DNA from: Syntrophobotulus glycolicus DSM 8271
GTDB taxonomy: Bacteria > Bacillota > Desulfitobacteriia > Desulfitobacteriales > Syntrophobotulaceae
Reading direction: 5' to 3'
Assembly (NCBI RefSeq): GCF_000190635.1
Contig: NC_015172.1
Location: 62,001-126,000 of the forward strand
DNA length: 64,000 nt
In this document: positions 17,551-27,000 of the stretch, in pieces
How positions within the stretch are numbered: position 1 is the first letter of the stretch
Layout: each line of letters begins with the position of its first letter
Notes under the pieces: generated by a model
What the model was told of the DNA's origin: nothing
The model's input: the letters and a program-made list of their open reading frames with translations, nothing else
The model's database searches: none
Made by a program: the position numbers and the translations under genes

Positions 17551-17626
17551 TCATACAGATAGACTTCACCCACCATTGACAGTACCAGTGTAGCAATCGT
17601 GGGTGAATGATTCTATAAGTGTTGCA

Positions 17627-17842
17627 CTATTTTTTGCTACCCTGGTCAACTTCAAGAAATTCAAGAATGAAAGGTTTTGGGAAACGGTATTCCCTCCCCA
17701 CCTTCAAGCATTGAATTTTACCGCTTTTAACTATTCCATATGTAGTCTTGGCACTGATTTGAAGCAATTCAGTAAGCTGCTTCACATTTAAGACATCGGG
17801 ATAGCTTTCCAAAAACCTTGCTCGATACTCCTGTTTTTCCAT
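17627..17842 (-). CDS. xis: Excisionase-like HTH protein
   Basis: A 71-residue MerR/Xis-type protein: DVLNVKQLTELLQISAKTTY, then GIVKSGKIQCLKVGREYRFP, the standard helix-turn-helix and wing of helix_turn_helix_17 excisionases. It lies upstream of the integrase on the same strand and should bias recombination toward excision. The ATG at 17842 fits better than one ten codons earlier. A close relative, truncated, is at 31201-31422. Confidence 0.75.
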   Translation of the reverse strand: MEKQEYRARFLESYPDVLNVKQLTELLQISAKTTYGIVKSGKIQCLKVGREYRFPKPFILEFLEVDQGSKK

Positions 17843-18039
17843 AAAAACACCCTCTTTCTGGCATATTAGCACTAGCTGTGCAGTACTGATTTTAACCAGA
17901 AGAGAGGGTGTTTGTGAAATTTTAGGTTGTAAGCTTTCTATCGTTGTTTTGTTTTGCGACTTAATGATTATTTCATTATTAAAAATGCAATAATTGAAAA
18001 GGAACAGTTAGACCCAATTTTATTATAAAATTAGCTTGT

Positions 18040-18057
18040 ATATTATTCCGATATAAT
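18040..18057 (+). promoter_or_regulatory. Putative operator of fic copy 1
   Basis: ATATTAT-TCCG-ATATAAT is an almost perfect dyad about 55 bases before the fic start. The fic copies at 34720 and 42089 carry the perfect form ATATTAT-N4-ATAATAT at the same place in an otherwise similar leader. It overlaps TATAAT-like sequence, so binding should affect transcription. Confidence 0.5.
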
Positions 18058-18110
18058 GCTATAATTAATTTTATGGAAAACTCTGTCATCTTGATATGAG
18101 GTGTATCGAT

Positions 18111-19034
18111 ATGGAATATATGAAAGTCAAAGAAGCCGCTGAAAAATGGGGGCTTACCGATCGGCGCGTGCGTATCTTGTGCGAACAGGAACGAATTAAC
18201 GGAGTTATAAAAAAAGGCCGTTCTTATTTGATCCCTGCAGATACTGAAAAACCCATAGACGGCAGAAAACTGCGGGGTAAAGCAGTGCCGGCACAGTACC
18301 GTTCACTGTTTACTCGAATTGATTTAAAAAAAGAGAAGCTTGATGCCTGTAGGCCTCTGACGCCGGGCGAAACGGCCCGTTTACGTGATGAATTTATGGT
18401 TGAGTTCACTTATAACTCGAATGCGATTGAAGGTAATACCCTTACGCTCCAGGAGACAGCTTTGGTTTTAGAGGGCATTACCATTGACCAGAAACCGTTG
18501 AAAGACCATTTAGAGGCTGTGGGGCATCGAGATGCTTTTGTATATGTACGACAGCTTGTAAGTAATAAAGTTCCTTTAGAAGAAAGGATTATAAAAGAAA
18601 TACACTCCCTTGTACTGATGGATCGGCCTGAAGATAAGGGAATATATCGCCGCATTCCGGTTCGCATCATGGGTGCCACCCATGAGCCGCCGCAGCCTTA
18701 TATTATTCCGAAGAAGATGGAGCGATTAATTGAGGATTGTAACAAAAAAAGAGGAGCAATGCATCCTCTTGAGAGAATCGCATGGTTCCATCTCATTTTT
18801 GAAGGCATCCATCCTTTTATTGATGGCAATGGACGAACAGGTAGGCTAATTATGAATTTTGACTTGATGCAAAATGGCTATCCACCGGTTAATATTAAAT
18901 TTATAGACCGAAAGCGGTATTACGATGCGTTCGATTTCTACTATCGAGATGGAAGCGCAGATTCAATGGTGATGATGATCGGCCAATATGTGGAGGAACG
19001 ACTGGATCGCTACCTGGAAGTATTATCTAAATAG
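18111..19034 (+). CDS. fic: Fic-family AMP-transferase with N-terminal HTH (copy 1, intact)
   Basis: 307 residues. The N-terminal MerR-like HTH (MKVKEAAEKWGLTDRRVRIL) is followed by the class II Fic inhibitory helix motif SNAIEGN (~108) and the catalytic HPFIDGNGRTGR loop (~240-251). Fic enzymes usually attach AMP to a Ser/Thr/Tyr hydroxyl of a target protein; with the inhibitory glutamate present the enzyme is expected to be autoinhibited. GAGGTG lies 8 nt before the ATG at 18111. It is the first cargo gene of the island, just upstream of the Gabija-type genes. Two further copies, both damaged, lie at 34720 and 42089. Confidence 0.9.
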   Translation: MEYMKVKEAAEKWGLTDRRVRILCEQERINGVIKKGRSYLIPADTEKPIDGRKLRGKAVPAQYRSLFTRIDLKKEKLDACRPLTPGETARLRDEFMVEFTYNSNAIEGNTLTLQETALVLEGITIDQKPLKDHLEAVGHRDAFVYVRQLVSNKVPLEERIIKEIHSLVLMDRPEDKGIYRRIPVRIMGATHEPPQPYIIPKKMERLIEDCNKKRGAMHPLERIAWFHLIFEGIHPFIDGNGRTGRLIMNFDLMQNGYPPVNIKFIDRKRYYDAFDFYYRDGSADSMVMMIGQYVEERLDRYLEVLSK

Positions 19035-19192
19035 TGGGAACTACAGAAACCTATTGGAGAGAGTTAGGATAGGTACTGATAACGTCTTTCTAAAAAAGCA
19101 TTTTAAGTTACTTGAGTTGTATAATTTGTTTATAATGCGAAGCTCAATCGGATTCATAAGAATATTTTTGTATAACATTTGGGGGATTAGAA

Positions 19193-21370
19193 ATGTATTT
19201 GAGTGGTTTGCAGTTAATAAATTTTCGCAATTTCGAATCAGCTTGTTTCATATTTAACGAAGGCCCAAACACAATTATTGGCGAAAACGATTCTGGAAAA
19301 TCAAATGCTATAACTGGCTTAAGATTTTTATTAGATGATTCCTTTCTTTACAATACTAAGCGCTTGAAAGAAAGTGATTTTTCATATGCCCTTAATAATT
19401 GGAAAGGTCATTGGATAATAATTTCTGCTACTTTTAGCAATATAACAAGTACCGAAAAAGAAAGTGACATATGCGCTAGTCTAATAGTAGATGATGAAGA
19501 AAATATCGCTTCTATGAGTTCTCTGATTAGCACCGACAATAGAGATCATGGCGTTGTCACGTTGTTTATAAGGCCACAAAGAGGTATTAGAAAAAAACTC
19601 TTTGATGCTTCTGGAGACGAGGAGATCTTTAATGAGATACGCAATTCAATAAGATTAGTTGACTATGAATTCTGTTTTACATCGAAATCAAAAGCGGACT
19701 TTTGTAATGATAACATGTATAAAAGTATCGTAGGAGATATTGATTCATTTGAAGCCACTAATCCTGAAGATGATGATACAAGTATCCTTGGTCATCGCAT
19801 AACTGTAGCTGATGTACAAAATCATATATCATTGGTTTATATTGACGCTCTTAGAGATGTTCTTAGAGAGATGCATATACCAAGAAACCCAATCAGAAGA
19901 ATAATTGAAACGATTGAAGCCGGCATTGATCCCGCTCATATCACAACGGTAAAAGATAAAATCAAAGACCTTAATGATGCAATAACGAATATAGGTGAAA
20001 TCGGCGTAATAGGTCAGGGGCTAAATAAAAAGCTTTTGGATATTTTAGGTGTGGTATACTCTCCAGAAATCAGCTTATCATCTGAATTATCTGATGAAAT
20101 AAATTCACTATCAAAATTTATTGCCATGAAACCAAAGAACGAAGATGATCTTGATTTATTGGGTCTAGGGCATCTTAACATGATTTACCTTGCACTTAAA
20201 ATTGTTGAATTTGAAACATGCCGTTCCAGAGAGTTACTAAATATTATGGTTATAGAGGAGCCAGAAGCGCATATTCATGCACATATCCAAAAAACGCTAT
20301 TTAACAATTTGAGTGTAACAAATAATTATACTCAAGTATTGATGACAACACATTCCGTACATTTAGCTGAGGCATCTGAAATATCCAGGATGAACATATT
20401 GAAAACTCTCAATCAGACATCAATTGCAATGCAACCCATCCGTCAACTTGACCAATACGGAAAAGATAATCTGAATAAGAAAAGCCTATCTCTGACCAAC
20501 TGTATTGAACGGTATTTGGATGCAAAAAGAAATGTTTTGCTATTTTCCAAAGGTGTTTTATTAGTTGAAGGCGATGCGGAGGAGATATTGATACCCAACA
20601 TGGCTAAAGCCGCCTATGGAATAAGTCTTGATGAAATCGGGGTAGGATTAGTTAATGTTGGGAGCACTGCCTTTGAATATGTTGCAAGTTTATTTGACCA
20701 ATTAAGAATACAGCGATATTGCGCTATTCTATCTGATTTGGACAAGCAAGCAGTTGACCCATCAAGCACATACTATAAGTCAAATGCCGAGAAAAAGGGG
20801 CAGGAACGTAAAGAAAAACTTAATCGATTATATTCAAGTAACTTATGGGTTGATATGTTTTATGCTGACCATACATTCGAAATAGAATTCGTTAATTGCG
20901 GTGACAATTTTAAGTATGTATCTGCTGCAATAAAAAAAATATATACGCAAAAAGCTGTTATTACAAGCCACCAGGAAGAAATCAACAATGAAAATAGCCG
21001 GAACGAAGAAATGCTTATGCTTTCGGAAAAAGAAGGCAAGGGATGGTTGGCTACAATAGTATCTGGTGAATTGAATTATAATATTAGAATTCCTGAGTAT
21101 ATTGTATATGCTCTAGCATTTGCTTCCCAAGAAACAATGTCGTTGCAGATCTATGCTAAAATGCTCAATTATACTCTTGCTTTATATGATGATGAAAAAG
21201 CTAAGCATTATTTGGATTTATTACGTAATTCCAGAGATAATGTATCTCTCTCGGAAGCTATTAACGAAATACTTGAAGATACCTATCTTGAAGAAGATGT
21301 CGTTTTCGAGTTTATTAAGTTTTGTGAACAATTTCAGCAGCGAATAGGTCTTGGTGATGACGATGAATGA
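19193..21370 (+). CDS. gajA: GajA-like OLD-family ATPase/TOPRIM nuclease (Gabija)
   Basis: 725 residues. An ABC-type ATPase starts with LINFRNF and Walker A GENDSGKSN (~30-38); Walker B EEPEAHIHAH is near 355 and a TTHS H-loop follows. A TOPRIM domain has VEGDAEE (~458) and SDLD (~513). With the UvrD-like gene overlapping its end this is the class 2 OLD/Gabija arrangement, in which GajA is a nucleotide-sensing DNA endonuclease and GajB a helicase partner; together they stop phage growth. It is longer than the ~580-residue founding GajA, mainly after the TOPRIM domain, so it is a divergent variant. Confidence 0.83.
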   Translation: MYLSGLQLINFRNFESACFIFNEGPNTIIGENDSGKSNAITGLRFLLDDSFLYNTKRLKESDFSYALNNWKGHWIIISATFSNITSTEKESDICASLIVDDEENIASMSSLISTDNRDHGVVTLFIRPQRGIRKKLFDASGDEEIFNEIRNSIRLVDYEFCFTSKSKADFCNDNMYKSIVGDIDSFEATNPEDDDTSILGHRITVADVQNHISLVYIDALRDVLREMHIPRNPIRRIIETIEAGIDPAHITTVKDKIKDLNDAITNIGEIGVIGQGLNKKLLDILGVVYSPEISLSSELSDEINSLSKFIAMKPKNEDDLDLLGLGHLNMIYLALKIVEFETCRSRELLNIMVIEEPEAHIHAHIQKTLFNNLSVTNNYTQVLMTTHSVHLAEASEISRMNILKTLNQTSIAMQPIRQLDQYGKDNLNKKSLSLTNCIERYLDAKRNVLLFSKGVLLVEGDAEEILIPNMAKAAYGISLDEIGVGLVNVGSTAFEYVASLFDQLRIQRYCAILSDLDKQAVDPSSTYYKSNAEKKGQERKEKLNRLYSSNLWVDMFYADHTFEIEFVNCGDNFKYVSAAIKKIYTQKAVITSHQEEINNENSRNEEMLMLSEKEGKGWLATIVSGELNYNIRIPEYIVYALAFASQETMSLQIYAKMLNYTLALYDDEKAKHYLDLLRNSRDNVSLSEAINEILEDTYLEEDVVFEFIKFCEQFQQRIGLGDDDE

Positions 21371-23144
21371 AGACCTTGAATTGTTATTAGATAAATTAAA
21401 CGAACAACAAAAAACTATTGTTATGTCAAACGATAATATACTTGTCACTGCCTGCCCCGGCAGCGGGAAAACAAGGGTTTTGACATATAAACTTGCTTAT
21501 ACAGCTCTGTCGAATCCGCATTCCAATAGAAAAATAATCGCAATAACATACACAAATAGAGCCGCAGATGAGATAAAGGATCGATTAGAATTATTGGATA
21601 TTGACCAGTCAGCTATCTGGGCTGGGACAATTCATCAGTTTTGCTTAGAATACATTATTTATCCATACGCCATGTCATTACCTAGGCTATGTAAAGGTTT
21701 TACAATCATAGATGAATATGTGCATGATCAATATATCCAGCAAATTTTAGACAAGTTCAGCATTAATATTCCTTCATATCAGAAAAGTAAGATTATAACA
21801 ATGTTAAACAATGATATGGAAATTATTGAAACCCAATTTCCACAGGTAGTTAAAGGCTATCATGATCTATTAATACAAAATAAAGAGATTGATTTTGACC
21901 TAATATTAAGCCTTTCCTATCAGATTCTCAGAAACCACCCGATCGCATCAGTAAATATCGCTGGCATAATAAGAAGTGTTTGTGTTGACGAATATCAGGA
22001 TACAAACGAACTACAATATCAAATTATCGGGATTCTGACAAAAACTAATAATAGGATTAAGGTAATGTTTGTCGGAGATACAGATCAAGCAATTTACACG
22101 AGCCTAGGGGGTATTGCTAAAAGCATCAAAGAAATCGAAGAAATAACAGCCTTGAGGTTTACAAGAGAAACCTTAAACGGATGTTATCGTTCTACGCAAA
22201 GAGTCATTGATTATTATTCTTATTTTCAAAAGGAATCTTATAAAATTATTAGTCTTGCTACTCACGCAGAATTGAAAGGGATTATTTATTTAAACACATC
22301 TATTCATAAAGACGATATCTATGATTGTATTGCAGAACTCATCCGACATAAAATCGATCAAAACGTTCTTCCAGAAGAGATATGCGTAATTGCTCCGCAA
22401 TGGTTTTTACTCTATCCCTTAAGCAGAAAATTACGAGAGCTCTTACCAGATATATCATTTGATGCTCCAGATATATCTCCCATCAAAGCAGACGATATGA
22501 ATGTCTTTTATAAACTGGCACGACTAATATTCACAGAGCCAGGAAAAAAGGTCCCTCGCCGAAAGAGAATAGCTACTGAGATAATTAAAGTTTTATCAGA
22601 AGAATATAATATTTTGCTTAATGAGCATATTGACTGTTTTTGGATATTGCAAAAAATCAATAGTATACATCCAAATGCAGGTAATGGCGTTGACTACTAC
22701 AAACATGTTATAGAAGAACTTTTTTCTTCCTGTGGCATCAATAGAGAGGATAACTCATCACTGTATTCTCTATATGATAACTTTATTGGCAAAACAGAAG
22801 AAAGGATAAAAAGACATTCCCTTTCAGATGATCTATCTGCTTTTTATAAGATGTTCAGAGAAAAAACCGGCGTGGTAATTACTACTTGCCATAAAATCAA
22901 AGGTGAAGAATACAATACGGTAATTGCTTTTGGAATTTTTTACGGAATGATCCCCCATTGGGATTCGATTTTCAGCCCGGTAATTTCAGAAGTTAACGAA
23001 GCGAAAAAAATGTTATATGTTATAGCATCCAGAGCGAAAGAATCATTGTATTTATTTGCTGAGCAGGGGCGAACAACAAGTAATGGGGCGGTGTATGCAT
23101 TAACGGATATTTTGAAAACATACTCATATGATTACGATACTTAA
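21363..23144 (+). CDS. gajB: GajB-like UvrD/Rep-type helicase (Gabija)
   Basis: 593 residues of a superfamily 1A helicase: Q-motif LNEQQKTIV, Walker A CPGSGKT (~31-37), motif Ia ITYTNRAADEI, motif II VDEYQDT (~208-214), motif III VGDTDQAIY, and C-terminal TTCHKIKGEEYNTVI and YVIASRAKESLYLF. In Gabija the helicase senses DNA ends and activates GajA. The ATG overlaps the gajA stop by 8 nt, implying translational coupling. It is about 100 residues longer than the first described GajB. Confidence 0.83.
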   Translation: MNEDLELLLDKLNEQQKTIVMSNDNILVTACPGSGKTRVLTYKLAYTALSNPHSNRKIIAITYTNRAADEIKDRLELLDIDQSAIWAGTIHQFCLEYIIYPYAMSLPRLCKGFTIIDEYVHDQYIQQILDKFSINIPSYQKSKIITMLNNDMEIIETQFPQVVKGYHDLLIQNKEIDFDLILSLSYQILRNHPIASVNIAGIIRSVCVDEYQDTNELQYQIIGILTKTNNRIKVMFVGDTDQAIYTSLGGIAKSIKEIEEITALRFTRETLNGCYRSTQRVIDYYSYFQKESYKIISLATHAELKGIIYLNTSIHKDDIYDCIAELIRHKIDQNVLPEEICVIAPQWFLLYPLSRKLRELLPDISFDAPDISPIKADDMNVFYKLARLIFTEPGKKVPRRKRIATEIIKVLSEEYNILLNEHIDCFWILQKINSIHPNAGNGVDYYKHVIEELFSSCGINREDNSSLYSLYDNFIGKTEERIKRHSLSDDLSAFYKMFREKTGVVITTCHKIKGEEYNTVIAFGIFYGMIPHWDSIFSPVISEVNEAKKMLYVIASRAKESLYLFAEQGRTTSNGAVYALTDILKTYSYDYDT

Positions 23145-23208
23145 AAATCTCACCTATTCATATATACAAAATGTGGATGTTACAATAAATATTAATAGGA
23201 GAGAACCG

Positions 23209-23958
23209 ATGAATAAACACATACTGACCATATCAAATAATATTAAAGAAGATGATTGCCTATTCAGATATATTTCTTTGGCACAATTTATTTCCATGAT
23301 AGAGAATAGAAAATTGTTTCTTAGAAAAGTTAAATTGTGGGACGATCCATGGGAAGCACCAGATGATCAGCTTCCTTTAATAAGTGATGACGGTACGGAA
23401 ATTTATTCAGAATCCTTGTTAGCTGCATCTACAGTTGGTCAATGCTGGACATATGAGAAAGATTCTGATGCAATGTGGAGGATATATTCCGGAGATAGAC
23501 AAGGGATAATGATAGAAACAATTGCCAAAAATTTTGCTTCCATCGATAATCTGAGAAAAGCAGTACTATCAAAAGTTATCTATTATAATACCGGCAATTA
23601 TATTGATTGTAGAAGAGAAGTTGAAAATAATCCAAGCTATTCTTTTGCTGGTGACATGGTATTAAAAAGAGAAACATTTAAACACGAAAATGAAGTTCGG
23701 TTACTCGTATGCTTACAAGCATACCCAAAAGAAATAGATCATATATGGGATATACCTATTGTTGGGTTTGGAATTGAACCAGAAATTTTTATTAAAAGTA
23801 TTACCTTTGATCCGCGTGCTGATGATTGGTATGTAGAGACGATGAAAAAATATTGCTTTTCTAAAAACTTAAATTGTCCTATTGAAAAATCCACATTATA
23901 TAAAAAGGATTTTTTTGCATCTGCAAATATTGTAAGGAAATATGAATTAGTCAAATAA
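23209..23958 (+). CDS. DUF2971-domain protein, possible toxin or effector
   Basis: 249 residues matching the DUF2971 pattern: FRYISLAQFISMIENRKLFL then LWDDPWEAP (the usual N/D-DPFE site), QCWTYEKDSDAMWRIYS (usual C-x-W-...-MW-x-Y), and KRETFKHENEVRLLV (usual K-x-x-W-x-x-E-x-E-x-R). The reaction is not established to my knowledge. GGAGA fits the ATG at 23209, only 64 bases after gajB and 92 before the NACHT-type gene, so it probably belongs to one defence transcript. Whether it serves Gabija or the next gene cannot be told from sequence. Confidence 0.8.
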   Translation: MNKHILTISNNIKEDDCLFRYISLAQFISMIENRKLFLRKVKLWDDPWEAPDDQLPLISDDGTEIYSESLLAASTVGQCWTYEKDSDAMWRIYSGDRQGIMIETIAKNFASIDNLRKAVLSKVIYYNTGNYIDCRREVENNPSYSFAGDMVLKRETFKHENEVRLLVCLQAYPKEIDHIWDIPIVGFGIEPEIFIKSITFDPRADDWYVETMKKYCFSKNLNCPIEKSTLYKKDFFASANIVRKYELVK

Positions 23959-24050
23959 AGAGGAGTATTTTTATAAACATTCCTTTATGAGAATAACATA
24001 TGTGCTAATTTCCCATTATCCATTATATATATTTGAGAAGGAATAATACT

Positions 24051-27000
24051 ATGTATAATTATGAATTAACAAAAATACAATCTGAAGTTGTTTCTAAGAC
24101 AATGCAAGCACTGCATATGGCTGAGCTTGAAAATCATAAAAAAATCGGTATTATTTCAATGGTGACAGGTAGCGGAAAAACGGTATGTATACTTCAAATC
24201 GCAGCTGAAATGATACATGAGGGAAAAACTGTTTTATTACTATCTGATAGAGCAGTTCTATTAGATCAGTATTATGAAACCAGCAAGAACCTTAATTTGG
24301 GGATACAGCAACTCTATTTGCCAAAGACAGGATTTGAATTGCATTCTTTACTCGATGAAAAAAACATTATAATATTATCAACGCTACAAAAATTATCTTT
24401 ATGCCAAAGCAAACGATATTATGATCAACCTATAAATCCAGTTTACCGAGACGATATTATAATTATTATAGACGAAGCCCAACAGAGTATGTTTGGGCGT
24501 ATGATGAATGAGTTGTTAGCTCTATTGCCAAACGCTTATTATTTAGCTTTTACATCGTTTGAGATAGGCTATGAAACGAAACCGATAAAGGAAGTGTTCG
24601 GCGATGTCATATATCAGTATAGTTATTCAGAAGCTGTAGGAAATGGACAATTATTACCAATAAGGTATACAAGCGTTAGTTTTAACTTTCATGGCGCTTA
24701 TGATGCTTTTGACGTTTATAGTAAAAGAAGGTTAGTATACGAAAAACCCTCCGGGTTTGTAGAAAAAATCGCGGATCAAATTTTAGAATATTGCCATGAA
24801 CAACCAGGAAATAGAAAGGCCATTGTTGTCAATCAAAGTATCACCGAAGCAGAGCTATTATGTGAAGCACTACAGAGACGCTTACCCCCTTCAGCAGTGG
24901 GGGTATTGACGTCTCGCATGTTTCCCCGTCATCGCGAGGAGGTGAGCGAAGAGTTTACTGACACTGATAGCAAGCTTCGTATTCTCTTGGTTGTATCTGC
25001 TCTTATAATGCCCATATTCCCGCCTAATTTGGATACAATTTTTCTGCTTAAAAAAATAAGTCGAATTGAAATTCAGAGTTTAGCTGGGAAGGCTGCACGG
25101 CTATATCCGGGCAAAACATGTGTGGATTTATATGATTTTGTGAACAATCGCATTAGTGATGAGCTAGAGATAGCCTCAACTGTTGAGGAAGATGTGCCTT
25201 TGGAAAATAATAAAAGTCTCCTTCATGCTCTAAGCACCTGTTTGGCTAAAGAGGATTTTACTTATGCGCAGTCCACTTTCACAGAAATAAATGAGCCATT
25301 ATATCAAAAACTAAAAAAGGAACTTCCATTTTTAGAAGAATCTACAGATACGTTTTGGCCGACAAATATGGATGCAACTAAAATATTCAGCCACTTGTGG
25401 AATTATTTTTCGATTAACTCAGTTTTTGAACCTGATATAGAAATGATTGGACAGGTATCCAAAGAACAGCTTCAGCCGAAATTGCGTCAAGGGATGAATG
25501 AAGTAAAAACGCAGATTTTAAAGCCATATGAAAAAGGGAAATTGCTCGAAACAGACATATTAAAACTGCTTAAAGCCTTCTTTCTGATAGACGATGATAC
25601 CGGCGATTATATCCTGAAAACTCTAAGAAAACAGCAGGGCGGTATGCAGAATGGATTTGATATTGATTTTACTTATCGCAATCATGCTGGCGAGTCAGTC
25701 CGCTGCGTTATGGAATGTAAAAATAAAAAAACGCCAATCACTACGGAGGATATCCTCGATAAACTTGAAGATTGCAGACAACGGGCATACCAGGTTGAAC
25801 ATTGGATTCTGATCAGTCCATGTGCAAATGTTGAGAATAAACTCAATGAATACATAAAAATATGGGAATATGAGGATCGTTGGGAACCCATTAAAAAAGT
25901 ACAATTCTGGACTCCGGATGAAGCCGTAGAAGAATTTCTTGGAATCGAATCAAAAATCTATGATCACTATTACCCATCAAAATATGATTCGGAAGACCAT
26001 CCAAGACATTGGAGTGAGGAACACAGGAATGCTATTATTGCAAAATGGAAAGAGAAATTGAAAACGGTTCCTTCACTTCCGAAATCATGGAGAGAGTATA
26101 TACGCAATCCGCACTATATTCTATTGAGTAATGAAACTGATAGTCTAACCCGTGAAAAATACGAATCGCTTTATGGTAAACATATTGAAATAAAAGCCTT
26201 GGATGAAGCGGGCATGCTTAAACACCAGTCAATGCGGCAATATCTCAATGAGTGGCTGAAAAGTGATTGCAGATGTATGCTGCTCCTTGGTGATTTTGGC
26301 GACGGTAAAACTTATTTCACTTATGCCTATACCCGCCGACTAAGTGAGGAATATGTGCAATTTCCGGAAACAGGATGGCTTTCGATACGGTTCTGTCTGC
26401 GTGACTACAAACCAGGGGATACTCCTCAGGAATTTGTCGAGCGCCGTTTAAAAGCATTTAATTCTAACTTAAGAGATTGGAATGATATCAGAAACAAAAG
26501 AGTTCTTGTTATTTTAGATGGGTTTGACGAAATGTCTACTTGTATCGGCGATAAAAATATTAATAACAATTTGAAAGAACTCGTAGCCCTTTATCATTTT
26601 TTTGCCGGTATGAAAGTCTTGATTACATCACGCAAACATTTTCTGTACCATGCACTCAATAAAGAGTATTTACTCGAACGGTTAGACTCCCCTGAAATTG
26701 TTCAATTAGCGTCTTTTTCCCGAAAAGAAGCAACGGACTATCTTGAGGCAGTCGCGGAGAAAGCCGGGGTAAAAAGGCAGATGAACCAAATAAAACGCAC
26801 TAAGGATGTGGTAGGTCTCGCCGCCAAACCTTTATTTTTACAAATGGTCCGAGATACCATGCTCAGCGGGAGGAAAATAAGCGAGTGGAATACGATTACG
26901 CTTTATGAAAGTTATATCAGCAATTGTATCGACCGTAAATTCGAATACCAGCTCGAATCTCCGGAATTGCACCTGCGTGTAAGAACGAAGCAGAATCTGT

